Assembly (NCBI RefSeq): GCF_012932425.1
Contig: NZ_JAAIII010000006.1
Coordinates: 124,001 to 188,000, forward strand
Length of the DNA stretch: 64,000 nt
DNA from: Bifidobacterium oedipodis
GTDB taxonomy: Bacteria; Actinomycetota; Actinomycetes; Actinomycetales; Bifidobacteriaceae
Direction of reading: 5' to 3'
The position numbers and the translations under genes are program-made. The first letter of the stretch is position 1, and each line of letters begins with the position of its first letter. Shown piece after piece: positions 12,173-22,162 of the stretch. Under the pieces are notes generated by a model. That model was not told where the DNA came from. It saw only the letters and a program-made list of their open reading frames with translations, and did not search any database.

Positions 12173-14263
12173 TCACGCGTCGATCCAACGCACGTTCTTG
12201 GCGTTGCGCTGGATGAAGAGTCGGCGGGGTTCGACCTCGTCGCCCATCAGCATCGAGAACGTCTCGTCGGCCGCGGCCGCATCCTCGATATGCACCTGCT
12301 TCAGGATGCGGTGTTCGGGGTCCATGGTGGTCTCCCAAAGTTCCTGGTAGCTCATCTCGCCCAAGCCCTTGTAACGCTGGATGCCCTCGCCCTTGGGCAG
12401 CTGACGGCCCTTCTCCTTGCCTTCGGCGAGCACACGGTCGCGTTCGGCGTCGGTGTAGACGAAGTCGTGCGGGCCCTTGGTCCACTTGAGTCGGTACAGC
12501 GGCGGCATGGCCACATACACATAGCCGGCGGTGATCATCGGTCGCATGTAGCGGAAGAACAGCGTCAGGTTCAGGGTGGCAATGTGCGCACCGTCCACAT
12601 CGGCATCGGCCATGATGATGACCTTGTGGTAGCGCACCTTGGAGATGTCGAAGTCCTCGCCGTAGCCGCCGCCGACGGCGGTGATCAGCGATTCGATGGT
12701 GTCGGACTTCATCATGCGATCCAGGCTGGCGCGCTCGGTGTTGAGGATCTTACCGCGCAACGGCAGGATGGCCTGGGTGATTGGGTTGCGCCCCTGAATG
12801 GCGGAGCCGCCTGCCGAATCACCCTCCACGATGAACAGCTCGCATTCCTCCGGATTGCTCGACTGGCAGTCCTTAAGCTTGTCGGGCATACCGGCGGATT
12901 CGAAAATCGACTTGCGACGCGTGTTCTCGCGGGCCTTCTTGGCGGCCAGGCGCGCACGGGAGGCCTCGATGGCCTTCTGGATGATGTTCTTGGCCTCGCC
13001 CGGGTGGGCATCGAACCAGTCGCCGAGCTTATCGGTCATCACGCGCTGCACGAAGGTCTTCGCCTCGGAGTTGCCGAGCTTCGTCTTGGTCTGGCCTTCG
13101 AACTGCGGGTTCGTAAGCTTGACGGAGATTACGGCGGTCAGGCCTTCGCGCACATCGTCGCCGGAGAGGTTCTCATCCTTATCCTTCAAAATGCCCTTGT
13201 CGCGCGCGTAACGGTTGACCAGCGAGGTCAGCGCGGCACGGAAGCCTTCTTCGTGAGTGCCGCCTTCGGTGGTGGAGATGGTGTTGGCGAAGGTGTGCAC
13301 TGATTCGGAGTAGGCGGTGGTCCACTGCATGGCCAGTTCGGCGGAGATGCCAAGCTTCAGGTCTTCGGCCTCAAAGCTGATCACTTCGTCTTCCACCGGC
13401 GTGGACTTGCGGGACTTGACCAGGTATTCCACGTAATCCTGGATGCCATTGGCGTACTGGTAGGTGACGGACTGGTGCGTGGCACCAGCTTGAGGCACTT
13501 CGTCGCCAGTTACCTCGTCGCCGGCCTGGTCGGTGGAGCGTTCGTCGGTCAGCGAGATCTTCAGTCCCTTGTTTAGGAACGCCATCTGCTGGAAGCGGCT
13601 GCGCAGCGTCTCGAAGTCGTATACGGTGGTTTCGAAAATCGCCGGATCGGCCCAGAAGGTCACGGTGGTGCCCGTGGCCTCGCCTTCGGCCATCGGCTCG
13701 CCCTGCTTCAGGGGAGCGACCGGATGCTGATCGATGTAGGTCTGGGTCCAGTGGAAGCCCTGGCGGCGCACTTCGATGTCCACGCGGGTGGACAGGGCGT
13801 TGACCACGGAAATGCCCACGCCGTGCAGACCGCCGGAAACCGCGTAGCCACCGCCACCGAACTTGCCGCCGGCGTGCAGCTTGGTCATCACGGTTTCCAC
13901 GCCGGAGATGCCGGTCGATTCGACCACATCAACCGGGATGCCGCGGCCGTCGTCGACCACGCGGATGCCATTGTCTTCCAGAATCGACACTTCGATGTGG
14001 CTAGCATACCCGGCCAGAGCCTCATCCACCGAGTTGTCGACGATCTCATAGACCAGATGATGCAGGCCTCTGGGGCCGGTGGAGCCGATGTACATGCCGG
14101 GGCGGATGCGCACGGCTTCAAGGCCTTCCAGCACCTTCAGATCGGAGGCCTCATAATGTTCGGGCGACATGGATTCGTCGAGTTCGCCTTCGGTTAATTC
14201 CGCGGTGCTGATGTGTTCCGCAGCCGCCTTCAGCTGTTCTTCCTTGCTGGTTTCCTCTGCCAA
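12173..14263 (-). CDS. gyrB: DNA gyrase subunit B
   Basis: The ATPase subunit of gyrase. GHKL ATPase motifs include [22 protein letters not shown] and [15 protein letters not shown]; the TOPRIM part shows [12 protein letters not shown] and [13 protein letters not shown]. 696 residues from the TTG at 14263, which follows GGGAAGGAAG at good spacing; an in-frame ATG at 14362 adds 33 residues unlike any GyrB and would nearly touch the upstream gene, so it was not used. gyrA also starts with TTG, so both subunits use the same weak start codon. Confidence 0.96.
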   Translation of the reverse strand: MAEETSKEEQLKAAAEHISTAELTEGELDESMSPEHYEASDLKVLEGLEAVRIRPGMYIGSTGPRGLHHLVYEIVDNSVDEALAGYASHIEVSILEDNGIRVVDDGRGIPVDVVESTGISGVETVMTKLHAGGKFGGGGYAVSGGLHGVGISVVNALSTRVDIEVRRQGFHWTQTYIDQHPVAPLKQGEPMAEGEATGTTVTFWADPAIFETTVYDFETLRSRFQQMAFLNKGLKISLTDERSTDQAGDEVTGDEVPQAGATHQSVTYQYANGIQDYVEYLVKSRKSTPVEDEVISFEAEDLKLGISAELAMQWTTAYSESVHTFANTISTTEGGTHEEGFRAALTSLVNRYARDKGILKDKDENLSGDDVREGLTAVISVKLTNPQFEGQTKTKLGNSEAKTFVQRVMTDKLGDWFDAHPGEAKNIIQKAIEASRARLAAKKARENTRRKSIFESAGMPDKLKDCQSSNPEECELFIVEGDSAGGSAIQGRNPITQAILPLRGKILNTERASLDRMMKSDTIESLITAVGGGYGEDFDISKVRYHKVIIMADADVDGAHIATLNLTLFFRYMRPMITAGYVYVAMPPLYRLKWTKGPHDFVYTDAERDRVLAEGKEKGRQLPKGEGIQRYKGLGEMSYQELWETTMDPEHRILKQVHIEDAAAADETFSMLMGDEVEPRRLFIQRNAKNVRWIDA

Positions 14264-14416
14264 CAGGCTTCCTTCCCGCAAAACAACCTCTCTGCGAGGG
14301 CCGTTTGCACAAACGACATGGCCTCTGACGCCCGTAAAGGGGGCGTGTAGCCATTTGAGCATACTGCATGTGATTCTACTCGTTTCACACGACTACGGCC
14401 GCAGAGACGCCATAAT

Positions 14417-14890
14417 TCACGTTCTTGGGGCCCATCGGCGAGTGAAGCGCGCCGAGGCCGGTCCGGTAACGCGGATATCGCGGATATCAAGGCCGGAAAG
14501 ACGCTCGCGAATGGTGGCGCTCAGTTGCGGAATGAGATAGGTCAGTTGGGTGGCCCACACCGTGGATTCGGCGCGAATGGTGAGCACGCCATCGGTGAAC
14601 CCCGCCACTTGGGAATGATTGGCGATGGCCTGCCCCACCACCTGATCCCAGTGGTTGCGCAGCCTGGCGAGCTGCATATTGGTAGTCCAGACGCCGTTGC
14701 CGGCGATCGCCGTCATCACGCTGCCCAGTTCTGCCGGATCGCGACCGGGTTTGCCGAAGTTCTCGATGGCCTCCTCACGCCTGCGCCGCCGGTCCTTTAA
14801 GATCGCGCCGCGATGCGAAAGCCGCTCGAACACGTCGGCGGGCAGTTTGGTCTGGTCAAGCTTAAGCCGTTCGGCAACCGGCGGGTTCAT
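14417..14890 (-). CDS. DUF721 / DciA-family protein
   Basis: A DUF721 (DciA-like) protein of 157 residues; DciA proteins in other bacteria help load the replicative helicase DnaB. The N-terminal third is charged and carries RDRRRRREEAI-type basic sequence, and the DUF721 core runs from about residue 70 (LRNHWDQVVGQAIANHSQV) to 145 with LTIRAESTVWATQLTYL. Its start overlaps the recF stop by 4 bp. The recF-DUF721-gyrB order is standard in actinobacteria. Role in helicase loading is inferred from family and position. Confidence 0.85.
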   Translation of the reverse strand: MNPPVAERLKLDQTKLPADVFERLSHRGAILKDRRRRREEAIENFGKPGRDPAELGSVMTAIAGNGVWTTNMQLARLRNHWDQVVGQAIANHSQVAGFTDGVLTIRAESTVWATQLTYLIPQLSATIRERLSGLDIRDIRVTGPASARFTRRWAPRT

Positions 14891-16026
14891 GCCATACCCC
14901 AGTTGCCGTTCAGGCTTGATTCACGCAGCTCGCCCACATCAATGCGGTGCGCCTGACCTGCAGGCACGTCACCGTCCGCGGCGGCGGTGATCAACACCTG
15001 ATCCTGCCGGGCAGCGAAGTCGAGGATTTGAGTGCGACGATTGTTATCAAGCTGGGCGAATACATCGTCGAGGATAACGATGGGGGTGGTGCCCAGCCGT
15101 TCGCGCACCACGGCGAACAATGCCATTTTCAAGGCCAGCGCCATCGTCCACATTTCACCGTTTGAGGCGAATTCCCTGGCCGGCATGCCAGCTAGGTCAA
15201 GGCTCAGATCGTCGCGCTGGGGGCCGATGAGATTCACGCCCCTTGCCACCTCGCCCGGATAGATGCGCTGGAAATGCTCGCTGATGGCACTTCTGGGGTC
15301 ATCGAAGGCCAGCACTTCGTCGAACGAGGGGACGTAGGTCAAAGTCGCGGTCTCGTCCTGACCGGCCAGATCGCGGTAGATTGCGGCGAACGGTTCGGCC
15401 AGCAGTTTCACTACTTTGGCGCGCATCCGGGTCAGGGCCACGCCAGCTTCGATGAACTGGCCAGTCCAGATTTCCAGACCGCTGAGCGTGGCGTCCTGTG
15501 GCATGCCGTCGCGTGTGCCGAGCTGTTTGAGCAGTGCCGCACGCTGCTTGCCGATTTTGGTCAGCTGGGCCGCAGCAGCGGCATATCCCGGCTCCAGCAG
15601 GGCACCGGCCTGGTTAAGCATGATGCGGCGGGCCGCCGGGTCGCCGGATACCAGACGCTGATCCTCAGGGGTAAAGCTGACTGAGGGAACGCGGCCGATG
15701 ATGTCGCGCAGATACAGCGACGATCCCGAATTCAGCCGGGCCCGGTTGGCGCCACGTGTGGTCAGGGTCGCCTCCAAGGTGGTGACCTGTCCGCTGCCGT
15801 CATCGACGTTGGCGCGGATTGTGGCCCGGTTGGCGCCACGTTCGATCAGCGGCATCGTGGATGAGGTGCGGTGGCTGGAGCCGGTGGAAAGCACTTCGAC
15901 GGCCTCCACGATATTGGTTTTACCCAGACCGTTCGCACCGATCAGAACATTGACGCCCGGCTCGAAATCAACCACCACCGACTGCCATGAGCGGTAATGA
16001 TCAAGCGCCAGACGCGAAATGTGCAC
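14887..16026 (-). CDS. recF: DNA replication/repair protein RecF
   Basis: SMC-like ATPase that helps load RecA at stalled forks. N-terminus HISRLALDHYRSW, Walker A GANGLGKTNIVEAVEVLS, and the C-terminal signature and Walker B around PIVILDDVFAQLDNNRR. 379 residues, typical length. It starts with GTG at 16026 behind AAAGGGAAG. Coupled to the DUF721 gene downstream. A 17-bp perfect inverted repeat lies in the short gap after dnaN and before recF. Confidence 0.95.
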   Translation of the reverse strand: MHISRLALDHYRSWQSVVVDFEPGVNVLIGANGLGKTNIVEAVEVLSTGSSHRTSSTMPLIERGANRATIRANVDDGSGQVTTLEATLTTRGANRARLNSGSSLYLRDIIGRVPSVSFTPEDQRLVSGDPAARRIMLNQAGALLEPGYAAAAAQLTKIGKQRAALLKQLGTRDGMPQDATLSGLEIWTGQFIEAGVALTRMRAKVVKLLAEPFAAIYRDLAGQDETATLTYVPSFDEVLAFDDPRSAISEHFQRIYPGEVARGVNLIGPQRDDLSLDLAGMPAREFASNGEMWTMALALKMALFAVVRERLGTTPIVILDDVFAQLDNNRRTQILDFAARQDQVLITAAADGDVPAGQAHRIDVGELRESSLNGNWGMA

Positions 16027-16061
16027 GATGCCAGCTTCCCTTTGAACGTTGTTGTTGAGTC

Positions 16062-16124
16062 ATATTTCAAACTTGCAATCCGTAAAAACCCTACGTAATT
16101 TTCATGGTTGCAAGTTTGAAATAT
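16062..16124. repeat. Perfect 17-bp inverted repeat between dnaN and recF
   Basis: ATATTTCAAACTTGCAA at 16062-16078 pairs exactly with TTGCAAGTTTGAAATAT at 16108-16124, leaving a 29-nt loop. There is no run of T after either arm, so it is not an ordinary intrinsic terminator. It occupies most of the 113-nt dnaN-recF gap and could be an attenuator, RNA-processing site or protein-binding pair. Confidence 0.8.
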
Positions 16125-16139
16125 CTGCTTTAGTTGTCT

Positions 16140-17264
16140 TTAGTTGTTGAAGCGCATGGGGACGAGCAGGTAGCGGTAGTCCATCGACTCGTCGGAATCG
16201 GCTTCCTGCTGGCCGTTGAATTCCACCGGCTTAACCGGGGTGGTCATCTTCATACGAACGAACGGCTCAGTGATCGCGGACAAACCTTCCTTGAGATAAG
16301 CCGGGTTGAATGCGACGGTGATGTCATCGCCATCCATATCAATATCCAACGTTTCGTTGGCCTGGGCTTCGTCCACCGAACCGGCGGACAGTGCCAGCTC
16401 CTGACCGGAGAAGGTCATGCGAATCGGAGCGTTGCGTTCGGCAACCAGCGCCACGCGGCTGATCGCATCAAGCAATTCCTGCTTGGCGACCACCGCATGA
16501 ATCGGATATTCGTCGGCGAACAGACGATCGACCGCGGGGAATTCGCCATCGATCAGCTGGGAAGTGGAGACGCGTCCGGCGTTTTCGAAGCCAAGCAGCG
16601 TGGGGGAGTCGGCATCAAAATCAAGCTTGACGTTCTGATGTTCGTCCAGAGAACGGGCCACATCTTTAAGAAGAGAGCCGCGAACCAGCGTTGTGGTTTC
16701 AACATTCGCATCATTGGGGGTCCAAGTGAAGGTGGCACGCGCCAAACGGAAGCGATCAGTGGAGGTCATCACAACCTTGTCGCCTTGGAATTGCATGCGA
16801 ACACCGGTCAGCACCGGGCGGTTCTCTTCTCGGGACACCGCAACGGAAGCTTGGTTGACCGCCTGCACGAAGGTCGGCGCATCGACCTGACCGAGCGCGG
16901 CCGGCACCACCGGCAGATCAGGGTATTCGGTATCAGGCATCAGCTGCATCGTGAAGTTCGATTTGCCGGAGCTGATGGTCAGAGTCGAATCGGTGGTGGT
17001 CAGATATGTTTTCTCGCTGCGCAGCGATTTGGTGATATCGGCGAGGAGTTTGCCCAGCACCAAAGCGGTGCCGGATTCGTCAACACCAGCTTCGATGTGG
17101 TGACGTGCGGAGATTTCGTAGTTGAATGCGGAAAACTGCAGGGTTCCGTCAATGGCCTCAAGCTTGATGCCCGCGAGAATCGGGTTGGACGGGCGCGCGT
17201 CGATGACGCGTGAGGTCCAAGCTACGGCGTCGGCCAGTGCCGAGGTATTGATTTCGACTTTCAT
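16140..17264 (-). CDS. dnaN: DNA polymerase III sliding clamp (beta subunit)
   Basis: The ring-shaped processivity clamp for DNA polymerase III. 374 residues in three repeated clamp domains; N-terminus MKVEINTSALADAVAW, central PDTEYPDLPVV, and C-terminus YRYLLVPMRFNN, all typical of DnaN. The ATG is preceded by GAAGGGAATC. It lies 549 nt from dnaA across oriC, the usual bacterial arrangement. Confidence 0.96.
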   Translation of the reverse strand: MKVEINTSALADAVAWTSRVIDARPSNPILAGIKLEAIDGTLQFSAFNYEISARHHIEAGVDESGTALVLGKLLADITKSLRSEKTYLTTTDSTLTISSGKSNFTMQLMPDTEYPDLPVVPAALGQVDAPTFVQAVNQASVAVSREENRPVLTGVRMQFQGDKVVMTSTDRFRLARATFTWTPNDANVETTTLVRGSLLKDVARSLDEHQNVKLDFDADSPTLLGFENAGRVSTSQLIDGEFPAVDRLFADEYPIHAVVAKQELLDAISRVALVAERNAPIRMTFSGQELALSAGSVDEAQANETLDIDMDGDDITVAFNPAYLKEGLSAITEPFVRMKMTTPVKPVEFNGQQEADSDESMDYRYLLVPMRFNN

Positions 17265-17813
17265 GGTGTTCCAGATTCCCTTCGTCGGTGTGATGAAATC
17301 ATTCTAACCGGCGTTCGGTGACCTAATGTGCGGCAGGTGAGGACCGTTATCGTTACGGCGGTGACCCTTACGTAAGTCAAGTAAGTAATCGTCATAATAA
17401 GCGCGGTGGATAGTGTGGATAAGTTGCCTGAACGCTACTGGCGCAACGGTTGATAACCCTATGCACAATGTGGATAACTTCTGGATGGACGGTGGATAAG
17501 TAGGCGAGTTATCCACCGTGAAATCGACTTGCTGGAGTTATCCACATGCGAGGCTGGTTTGTACACGAGTTATCCACAGTAAAAGGATGGGTAATCCACG
17601 AGTTATCCGCAGAGTTTACCCACATTTGTGAACAACTATGTGGATAACTTTTTTCGAAAAACGGTAGTTCACCGGCGTGTTGAAGGCACTAGTCGGCTGG
17701 GAGAATCGATTCTGGAGACCGTTTTTGACGGTTTTTCCGAGCATACGAAAAAAGGACCGAAAACGGTCCTCAGAAACGATTGTGCTGGATGACGGCTTCG
17801 GCCGGCAGTTCGG
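17265..17813. other. oriC: Origin of replication (dnaA-dnaN intergenic region)
   Basis: Five perfect DnaA boxes (TTATCCACA): 17414-17422, 17469-17477 and 17639-17647 on the minus strand, 17538-17546 and 17570-17578 on the plus strand. One-mismatch boxes lie at 17491-17499, 17509-17517, 17603-17611 and 17616-17624. The placement between dnaA and dnaN and the density of boxes identify the origin. AT-rich stretches near 17645-17665 and 17380-17400 are candidate unwinding sites. No gene is present. Confidence 0.93.
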
Positions 17814-19322
17814 TCAGTCAGTGCCGTTGTTCTGCTTCAGCCGCACAGTGAGCTCCATAACGTAGTTATAGATCTCCTGTTTTTGCTGCATTTCGTCGCT
17901 GACACGCGTATATGCGTGCATCACCGTGGTGTGATCGCGTCCGCCGAACACCTCACCGATGTCCAACAGGCTCATACTGGTCATTTCACGGGCCAAGTAC
18001 ATGGCGATCTGCCTAGCCAACGCCACATTTTTGGTGCGCGAACGCCCCACCAGATCATCGAAGGTCAGGTGGAAGTACTTGGCAACCTGACCGATGATGT
18101 CGGTGGGCTTGATTTCCACATCGGTGGTGAAGAAATCCTGCAGCGTCTGCTCCGCCAAAGCGCGAGTAACCGGCTGGTTGCTCAACGAGGCGACGGCGGT
18201 GACTCGGGTCAGCGCGCCTTCCAACTCACGAATGTTCTCCGTGAAGCGTTCGGCGATCAGATCGAGCACGTCATTGGGGATTTTCGAGCCGTTCATCGAG
18301 GCGATCATGCGCAGAATGGCGATACGCGTCTCCAAATCCGGCGGTTTGACATCTACGGTCAGACCGGATTCGAAGCGCGAAATGAGTCGGGCCTCGAATC
18401 CCTTCAGGTTCTTGGGTGCCACATCGGAGGCGATAACGATACGTTTGTTCGCCTGATGCAACGCATTGAACGTATGGAAGAACTGATCCAGCGTGGCTTC
18501 CTTGCCACCGAGGAACTGGATATCGTCGATCAGCAGCACGTCGACTTCGCGGTATCGACGGTTGAATTCAGCGATTTGGCCCTGACTTTGGTTTGGATTC
18601 TGCAGTGCATCGATGAATTCGTTGGTGAATTCCTCGCTGGTGACGTAGCGAACCTTGATGCCGGGATCCTTGACCAGCGCATAGTTGCCGATGGCGTTGA
18701 GCAAATGGGTTTTGCCCAAACCCGATCCACCATAAATACACAACGGGTTGAAGTCCTGGCCCGATCCTTCGGCCACGGCCAGTGCGACCGTGCGGGCGAA
18801 ACGGTTGGAATCGCCGGGCACGAAGGAATCGAAGGTGAAGTTTTTATTCAGATGGGTTTCGGGGTCGCGATTCATCTTCTGCCCGCCGACCGCATAGGTC
18901 GTCTCCGGGCTGGGCATCGGCGGCGCCGGTTGTGATTTGCGTTCCCTGACGGGATTCGAACCGTACGACTCCTTGCCGAAATCGGCGACGGTGGGGGAGG
19001 CATCGATGGCGAACGGCGTGGCCATCGACTTGGGCTCCGGTTCGGGGCGAGGCGCGACTTTGAATGCCGGGAACATCGCCTGCCCGGTGACGGTTTGGAG
19101 CGCCTGCATCAGCGGACCGTTGAGATTGCCTTGCAATTCGCCGAGCGTCATGTTGTTTTCCACGCATAGCACGATGGTGGATCCGAACACCGCTTCGGGC
19201 ACGACTCCCTCAAGCCATCCTTTTTCGCGCGAGCTCAACGAGGCATTATGCTTGAGTACGGTCAACGCATCCGCCCAGATGCGGGCGGCCTCAAGAGCAG
19301 GGTCGCCGGAAGATTCAACCAT
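17814..19322 (-). CDS. dnaA: Chromosomal replication initiator DnaA
   Basis: AAA+ ATPase that binds DnaA boxes and opens oriC. 502 residues: domain I at 10-90, a Pro/Ser-rich linker to about 155, the AAA+ domain starting NKNFTFDSFVPGDSNRFA with Walker A GGSGLGKTHLLNAIGN and Walker B VDVLLIDDIQFLGG, and the DNA-binding domain IV with GRDHTTVMHAYTRVS. The ATG at 19322 follows GAAGGGGTGGCC. Transcribed leftward, away from rpmH. Boxes at 19386-19394 (TTATCCACC) and 19442-19450 in its promoter region suggest autoregulation. Confidence 0.97.
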   Translation of the reverse strand: MVESSGDPALEAARIWADALTVLKHNASLSSREKGWLEGVVPEAVFGSTIVLCVENNMTLGELQGNLNGPLMQALQTVTGQAMFPAFKVAPRPEPEPKSMATPFAIDASPTVADFGKESYGSNPVRERKSQPAPPMPSPETTYAVGGQKMNRDPETHLNKNFTFDSFVPGDSNRFARTVALAVAEGSGQDFNPLCIYGGSGLGKTHLLNAIGNYALVKDPGIKVRYVTSEEFTNEFIDALQNPNQSQGQIAEFNRRYREVDVLLIDDIQFLGGKEATLDQFFHTFNALHQANKRIVIASDVAPKNLKGFEARLISRFESGLTVDVKPPDLETRIAILRMIASMNGSKIPNDVLDLIAERFTENIRELEGALTRVTAVASLSNQPVTRALAEQTLQDFFTTDVEIKPTDIIGQVAKYFHLTFDDLVGRSRTKNVALARQIAMYLAREMTSMSLLDIGEVFGGRDHTTVMHAYTRVSDEMQQKQEIYNYVMELTVRLKQNNGTD

Positions 19323-19633
19323 GGGCCACCCCTTCTTTCGTGCGAAAAATATACAACATACAATTGTTACTCCGAATACACGAAGTTATCCACCGTCTCG
19401 CGTGTTGAAATCATTGGAATGTGAATAACAGGCATGTAATTTGTGGATAACTTTGTTAGATAAAAGGTTGATTTTCCGCCATTTTTGTGAGTATTACGCG
19501 GGACACGCCGTAAAAACAAAATGTGAAATATCGCGTCTCGTTTTGACTTGTGGGTAGGGGTGAGGGTAGCTTAATAGAGCTTGACTCACGTGAGGGCAGC
19601 GCGAAGCGTTGCCGAATAGACCTAGGAGCAATT
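19323..19633. promoter_or_regulatory. dnaA-rpmH divergent promoter region with DnaA boxes
   Basis: A 311-nt region without a gene. It contains a perfect DnaA box at 19442-19450 (minus strand) and a one-mismatch box at 19386-19394. A plausible rpmH promoter has TTGACT at 19543-19548 and TAGCTT at 19567-19572. This is the second common site of origin function in Gram-positive bacteria, upstream of dnaA. Confidence 0.6.
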
Positions 19634-19768
19634 ATGAAGAGGACGTTCCAGCCGAACAACCGTCGTCGTCACATGAAGCACGGCTTCCGTCTGCGCATGC
19701 GCACCCGTTCCGGCCGCGCGGTGATCAACCGTCGTCGCGCCAAGGGCCGCAAGTCCCTGTCCGCCTGA
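19634..19768 (+). CDS. rpmH: 50S ribosomal protein L34
   Basis: Small, highly basic ribosomal protein, 44 residues, starting [19 protein letters not shown] and ending KGRKSLSA; an unmistakable L34. An AGGAGCAATT site precedes it. It leads the rightward block rpmH-rnpA-yidD-yidC-jag-rsmG. Confidence 0.97.
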   Translation: MKRTFQPNNRRRHMKHGFRLRMRTRSGRAVINRRRAKGRKSLSA

Positions 19769-19799
19769 TTTTCCCTATAGCCTTCACGGCGTAGTCGAA

Positions 19800-20153
19800 G
19801 TGGAACGGCTGAAAAGCCACCGCGATTTCGTCAACGTGCTCAAACGTCGGCGCAAAGTCGGTGGCAGGGATATCGTCGTGCACTATCTGGTGACCGGCGA
19901 CACTCAGGATGATCAAACGGTTTCGCGCCGTTTGGGGCTGGCTGTTTCCAAATCGGTGGGCAAGGCGGTTACCCGGAATACGGTGAAGCGCAGGTTCAGA
20001 GTGCTGGCCGGCACATACGAGCACAACCTTCCTGCGCATTGCGATATTGTGCTGCGCGCCAAACCCAGCGCGGCATCGGCGTCGTTCCAATCATTGGACG
20101 ATCAGATCGCTCGGGCATTCGACACCGTGGCCCGCAAGGCGGCACAGGTATGA
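19800..20153 (+). CDS. rnpA: Ribonuclease P protein component
   Basis: Protein cofactor of RNase P, which matures tRNA 5' ends. 117 residues from a GTG start at 19800 ([19 protein letters not shown]). The RNR motif region reads [14 protein letters not shown], and [14 protein letters not shown] is typical. It lies 31 nt after rpmH and overlaps yidD by 4 bp. Confidence 0.93.
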   Translation: MERLKSHRDFVNVLKRRRKVGGRDIVVHYLVTGDTQDDQTVSRRLGLAVSKSVGKAVTRNTVKRRFRVLAGTYEHNLPAHCDIVLRAKPSAASASFQSLDDQIARAFDTVARKAAQV

Positions 20154-20467
20154 CTGCTTCCATCAAGGCGGTGCTGGTTCGTGGTGTGCGCTGGTATCAG
20201 CGGCACATTTCGGCGAACACGCCGCCTTGCTGCAAGTATTATCCAACCTGCTCGAACTATGCCATCGAAGCGTTGGAACGATACGGCGCCTTCAAGGGGG
20301 GACTGCTTGCTGTGCTGCGATTGCTGCGGTGCAGGCCATGGAGCCGAGGGGGTATCGACGATGTGCCGCAACGTTATTCCCTGTTTTACCGTTTTTCTTG
20401 GTCGAAGGCCCATGAAGAGCCTCGACTGACGCCATTGGCCACAACTAAAGGAGAGGCCCGACGATGA
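20150..20467 (+). CDS. yidD: Membrane protein insertion efficiency factor YidD
   Basis: A small YidD/HlyA-like protein, 105 residues, that assists YidC. The diagnostic block is [20 protein letters not shown] followed by [19 protein letters not shown]. The start at 20150 forms an ATGA overlap with rnpA; an upstream in-frame ATG at 20039 lies inside rnpA and lacks homology. Its stop overlaps yidC by 4 bp. Confidence 0.92.
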   Translation: MTASIKAVLVRGVRWYQRHISANTPPCCKYYPTCSNYAIEALERYGAFKGGLLAVLRLLRCRPWSRGGIDDVPQRYSLFYRFSWSKAHEEPRLTPLATTKGEARR

Positions 20468-21474
20468 CGAACCAAGATCAGTTCCTTCTGGATAGTGGTT
20501 TCTGGGGGTGGCTGTACAAAATCCTGACCCCCGTGGAATGGCTGCAGACTTGGATCATGAAGCTGGTACACGATTTCTTCGTGATGCTCGGCTTGGGCGA
20601 GTCCGGCATTTCATGGGTTATCGCCATCATCGTGCTGGTGATGGTGGTGCAGGCGTGCATCTTCCCGCTGTTCTACAAGCAGATCAAATCGATGCGCAAG
20701 ATGCAGGCCCTTGCCCCGAAGATGCAGCGCATCCAGAACAAATACAAGGGCAAAACAGATCAGGCATCCCGCGAAGCGCAAAGCCGCGAGATGATGAAGC
20801 TGTACCAGGACAACGATGCCAACCCTGCCGGTTCGTGCTTGCCGGCGCTGATTCAGGGCCCGGTGTTCATGTCCATGTTCTACACCTTGTCGGCCATTCC
20901 CTATATCGCCCGCGAAAAGCGCGCGCCGCTGGGTGCCTTCAATGTGGATACGGCGCAGTCCTTCGCGCAAACCGATGTGTTCGGTATCGTCAGCGTCACC
21001 GATAACTTCAATTCCGCGGCGATGGGCGGCAAAATCGTCATCGGCGTGTTCGTGTTCCTCATGTGCTTCTGCCTGTGGTTCATGCAGTTCTTCAGCATGA
21101 AACGCAATATGGCCGCGGCCGCAATGAACAAGCAGACCGAGACCATGCAGAAGATGATGCTGTGGGTGTTCCCCATCATGTACATCTTCTCCGGCATCAT
21201 GATGCCGTTCGCCGTGCTGGTGTACTGGCTGACCAACAACGTATGCAACCTGTGCCGCACCATGTGGCAGGTGTACAGCTTCCCGACTCCGGGATCGCCG
21301 GCCGCCGAGGATAAGGCCAAGCGAGACCATACTCGTGAAAACGAGCGTCGCGCGAAAGCCGGTCTGCCTTCCCTCGAAGAAGAGGAGCTGATCAAAGCCA
21401 AGGAAGAAGCTGCGATTCGCGAGACGAAGGGCTATCAGCGACAGCAGCCTCAGCGCAAGCGCAAAAAGAAATAA
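20464..21474 (+). CDS. yidC: Membrane protein insertase YidC/Oxa1
   Basis: Integral membrane insertase that places proteins in the cytoplasmic membrane with or without SecYEG. 336 residues with five hydrophobic segments (about 37-62, 125-140, 190-212, 235-262); conserved pieces are IIVLVMVVQACIFPLFYKQ and GSCLPALIQGPVFMSMFYTL. The C-terminus is strongly basic (RKRKKK), as in actinobacterial YidC, and probably contacts ribosomes. Downstream is a 40-bp palindrome that also contains a parS site. Confidence 0.94.
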   Translation: MTNQDQFLLDSGFWGWLYKILTPVEWLQTWIMKLVHDFFVMLGLGESGISWVIAIIVLVMVVQACIFPLFYKQIKSMRKMQALAPKMQRIQNKYKGKTDQASREAQSREMMKLYQDNDANPAGSCLPALIQGPVFMSMFYTLSAIPYIAREKRAPLGAFNVDTAQSFAQTDVFGIVSVTDNFNSAAMGGKIVIGVFVFLMCFCLWFMQFFSMKRNMAAAAMNKQTETMQKMMLWVFPIMYIFSGIMMPFAVLVYWLTNNVCNLCRTMWQVYSFPTPGSPAAEDKAKRDHTRENERRAKAGLPSLEEEELIKAKEEAAIRETKGYQRQQPQRKRKKK

Positions 21475-21484
21475 TGTGACATTG

Positions 21485-21524
21485 GTTGGGGTGTGATGTT
21501 TCACGTGAAACATCACACCCCAAC
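21485..21524. terminator. 40-bp perfect palindrome after yidC, centred on parS
   Basis: The 20-nt arms GTTGGGGTGTGATGTTTCAC and its exact complement meet without a loop, 10 nt after the yidC stop. The central 16 nt are a perfect parS. As RNA it could form a long hairpin; no T-run follows, so terminator activity is uncertain. Confidence 0.65.
21497..21512. promoter_or_regulatory. parS: parS site 1
   Basis: TGTTTCACGTGAAACA, an exact match to the bacterial parS consensus bound by ParB. It lies between yidC and jag, 2.7 kb from parB. Confidence 0.93.
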
Positions 21525-21602
21525 TTGCTTTGGACTCGCTGACTTGGATTCGGAGTTTCATAGCCTAGACTTGACAGGTATCACTGCGATTAAGGAGAAC
21601 CC

Positions 21603-22142
21603 ATGGCACAAGACGATGAGAAGACCATCGATCAGCTCAACGAAGAAGCTGACATTGCCGCCGACTATCTTGAAGGTCTGCTGGATATAGCCGACTATGA
21701 AGGCGATATTGAGATGGGCGTGCGCAACAACCGACCCACCGTGCAAATCGTCGCCGACGATGACACGGATATCAAGCATCTGATCGGACGCAACGGTGAA
21801 GTGGTCGACGCACTGCAGCAGCTGACCCGTCTTGCCGTGCAGCAGAAAACAGGTGAGCGCTCCCATCTGATTGTGGATGTGGATGGATTCCTGAAGCGCA
21901 AGCGCCAGCGTCTGCGTGATTTGGCGCTGGATGCCATCGATGAGGTGAAGGAAACCGGCGATCCGGTTGACTTGAAGCCGATGAATTCCTTCGAGCGCAA
22001 GGTGATTCATGATGTGGTGCGCGAGGAGGGGCTGAAATCTCGTTCCCATGGCGAAGAGCCTCGTCGCTATGTCACGGTGTATCTCAAGGCGAATGTCGAT
22101 GCGGCCGATGAGGACGTCGACATTGAGGATGAGCAGGAGTAA
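21603..22142 (+). CDS. jag: Jag/KhpB-type RNA-binding protein (KH and R3H domains)
   Basis: A protein of the Jag (SpoIIIJ-associated, KhpB) family, 179 residues. The Jag-type KH region shows IKHLIGRNGEVVDALQQLTRLAV (residues about 59-81) and the C-terminal R3H domain shows PMNSFERKVIHDVVREEG. These proteins bind RNA and affect cell elongation and division in Firmicutes; the role here is by analogy. TAAGGAGAACCC precedes the start. Standard position after yidC. Confidence 0.9.
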   Translation: MAQDDEKTIDQLNEEADIAADYLEGLLDIADYEGDIEMGVRNNRPTVQIVADDDTDIKHLIGRNGEVVDALQQLTRLAVQQKTGERSHLIVDVDGFLKRKRQRLRDLALDAIDEVKETGDPVDLKPMNSFERKVIHDVVREEGLKSRSHGEEPRRYVTVYLKANVDAADEDVDIEDEQE

Positions 22143-22162
22143 TTCGCATTCCTCTGTGCGTG

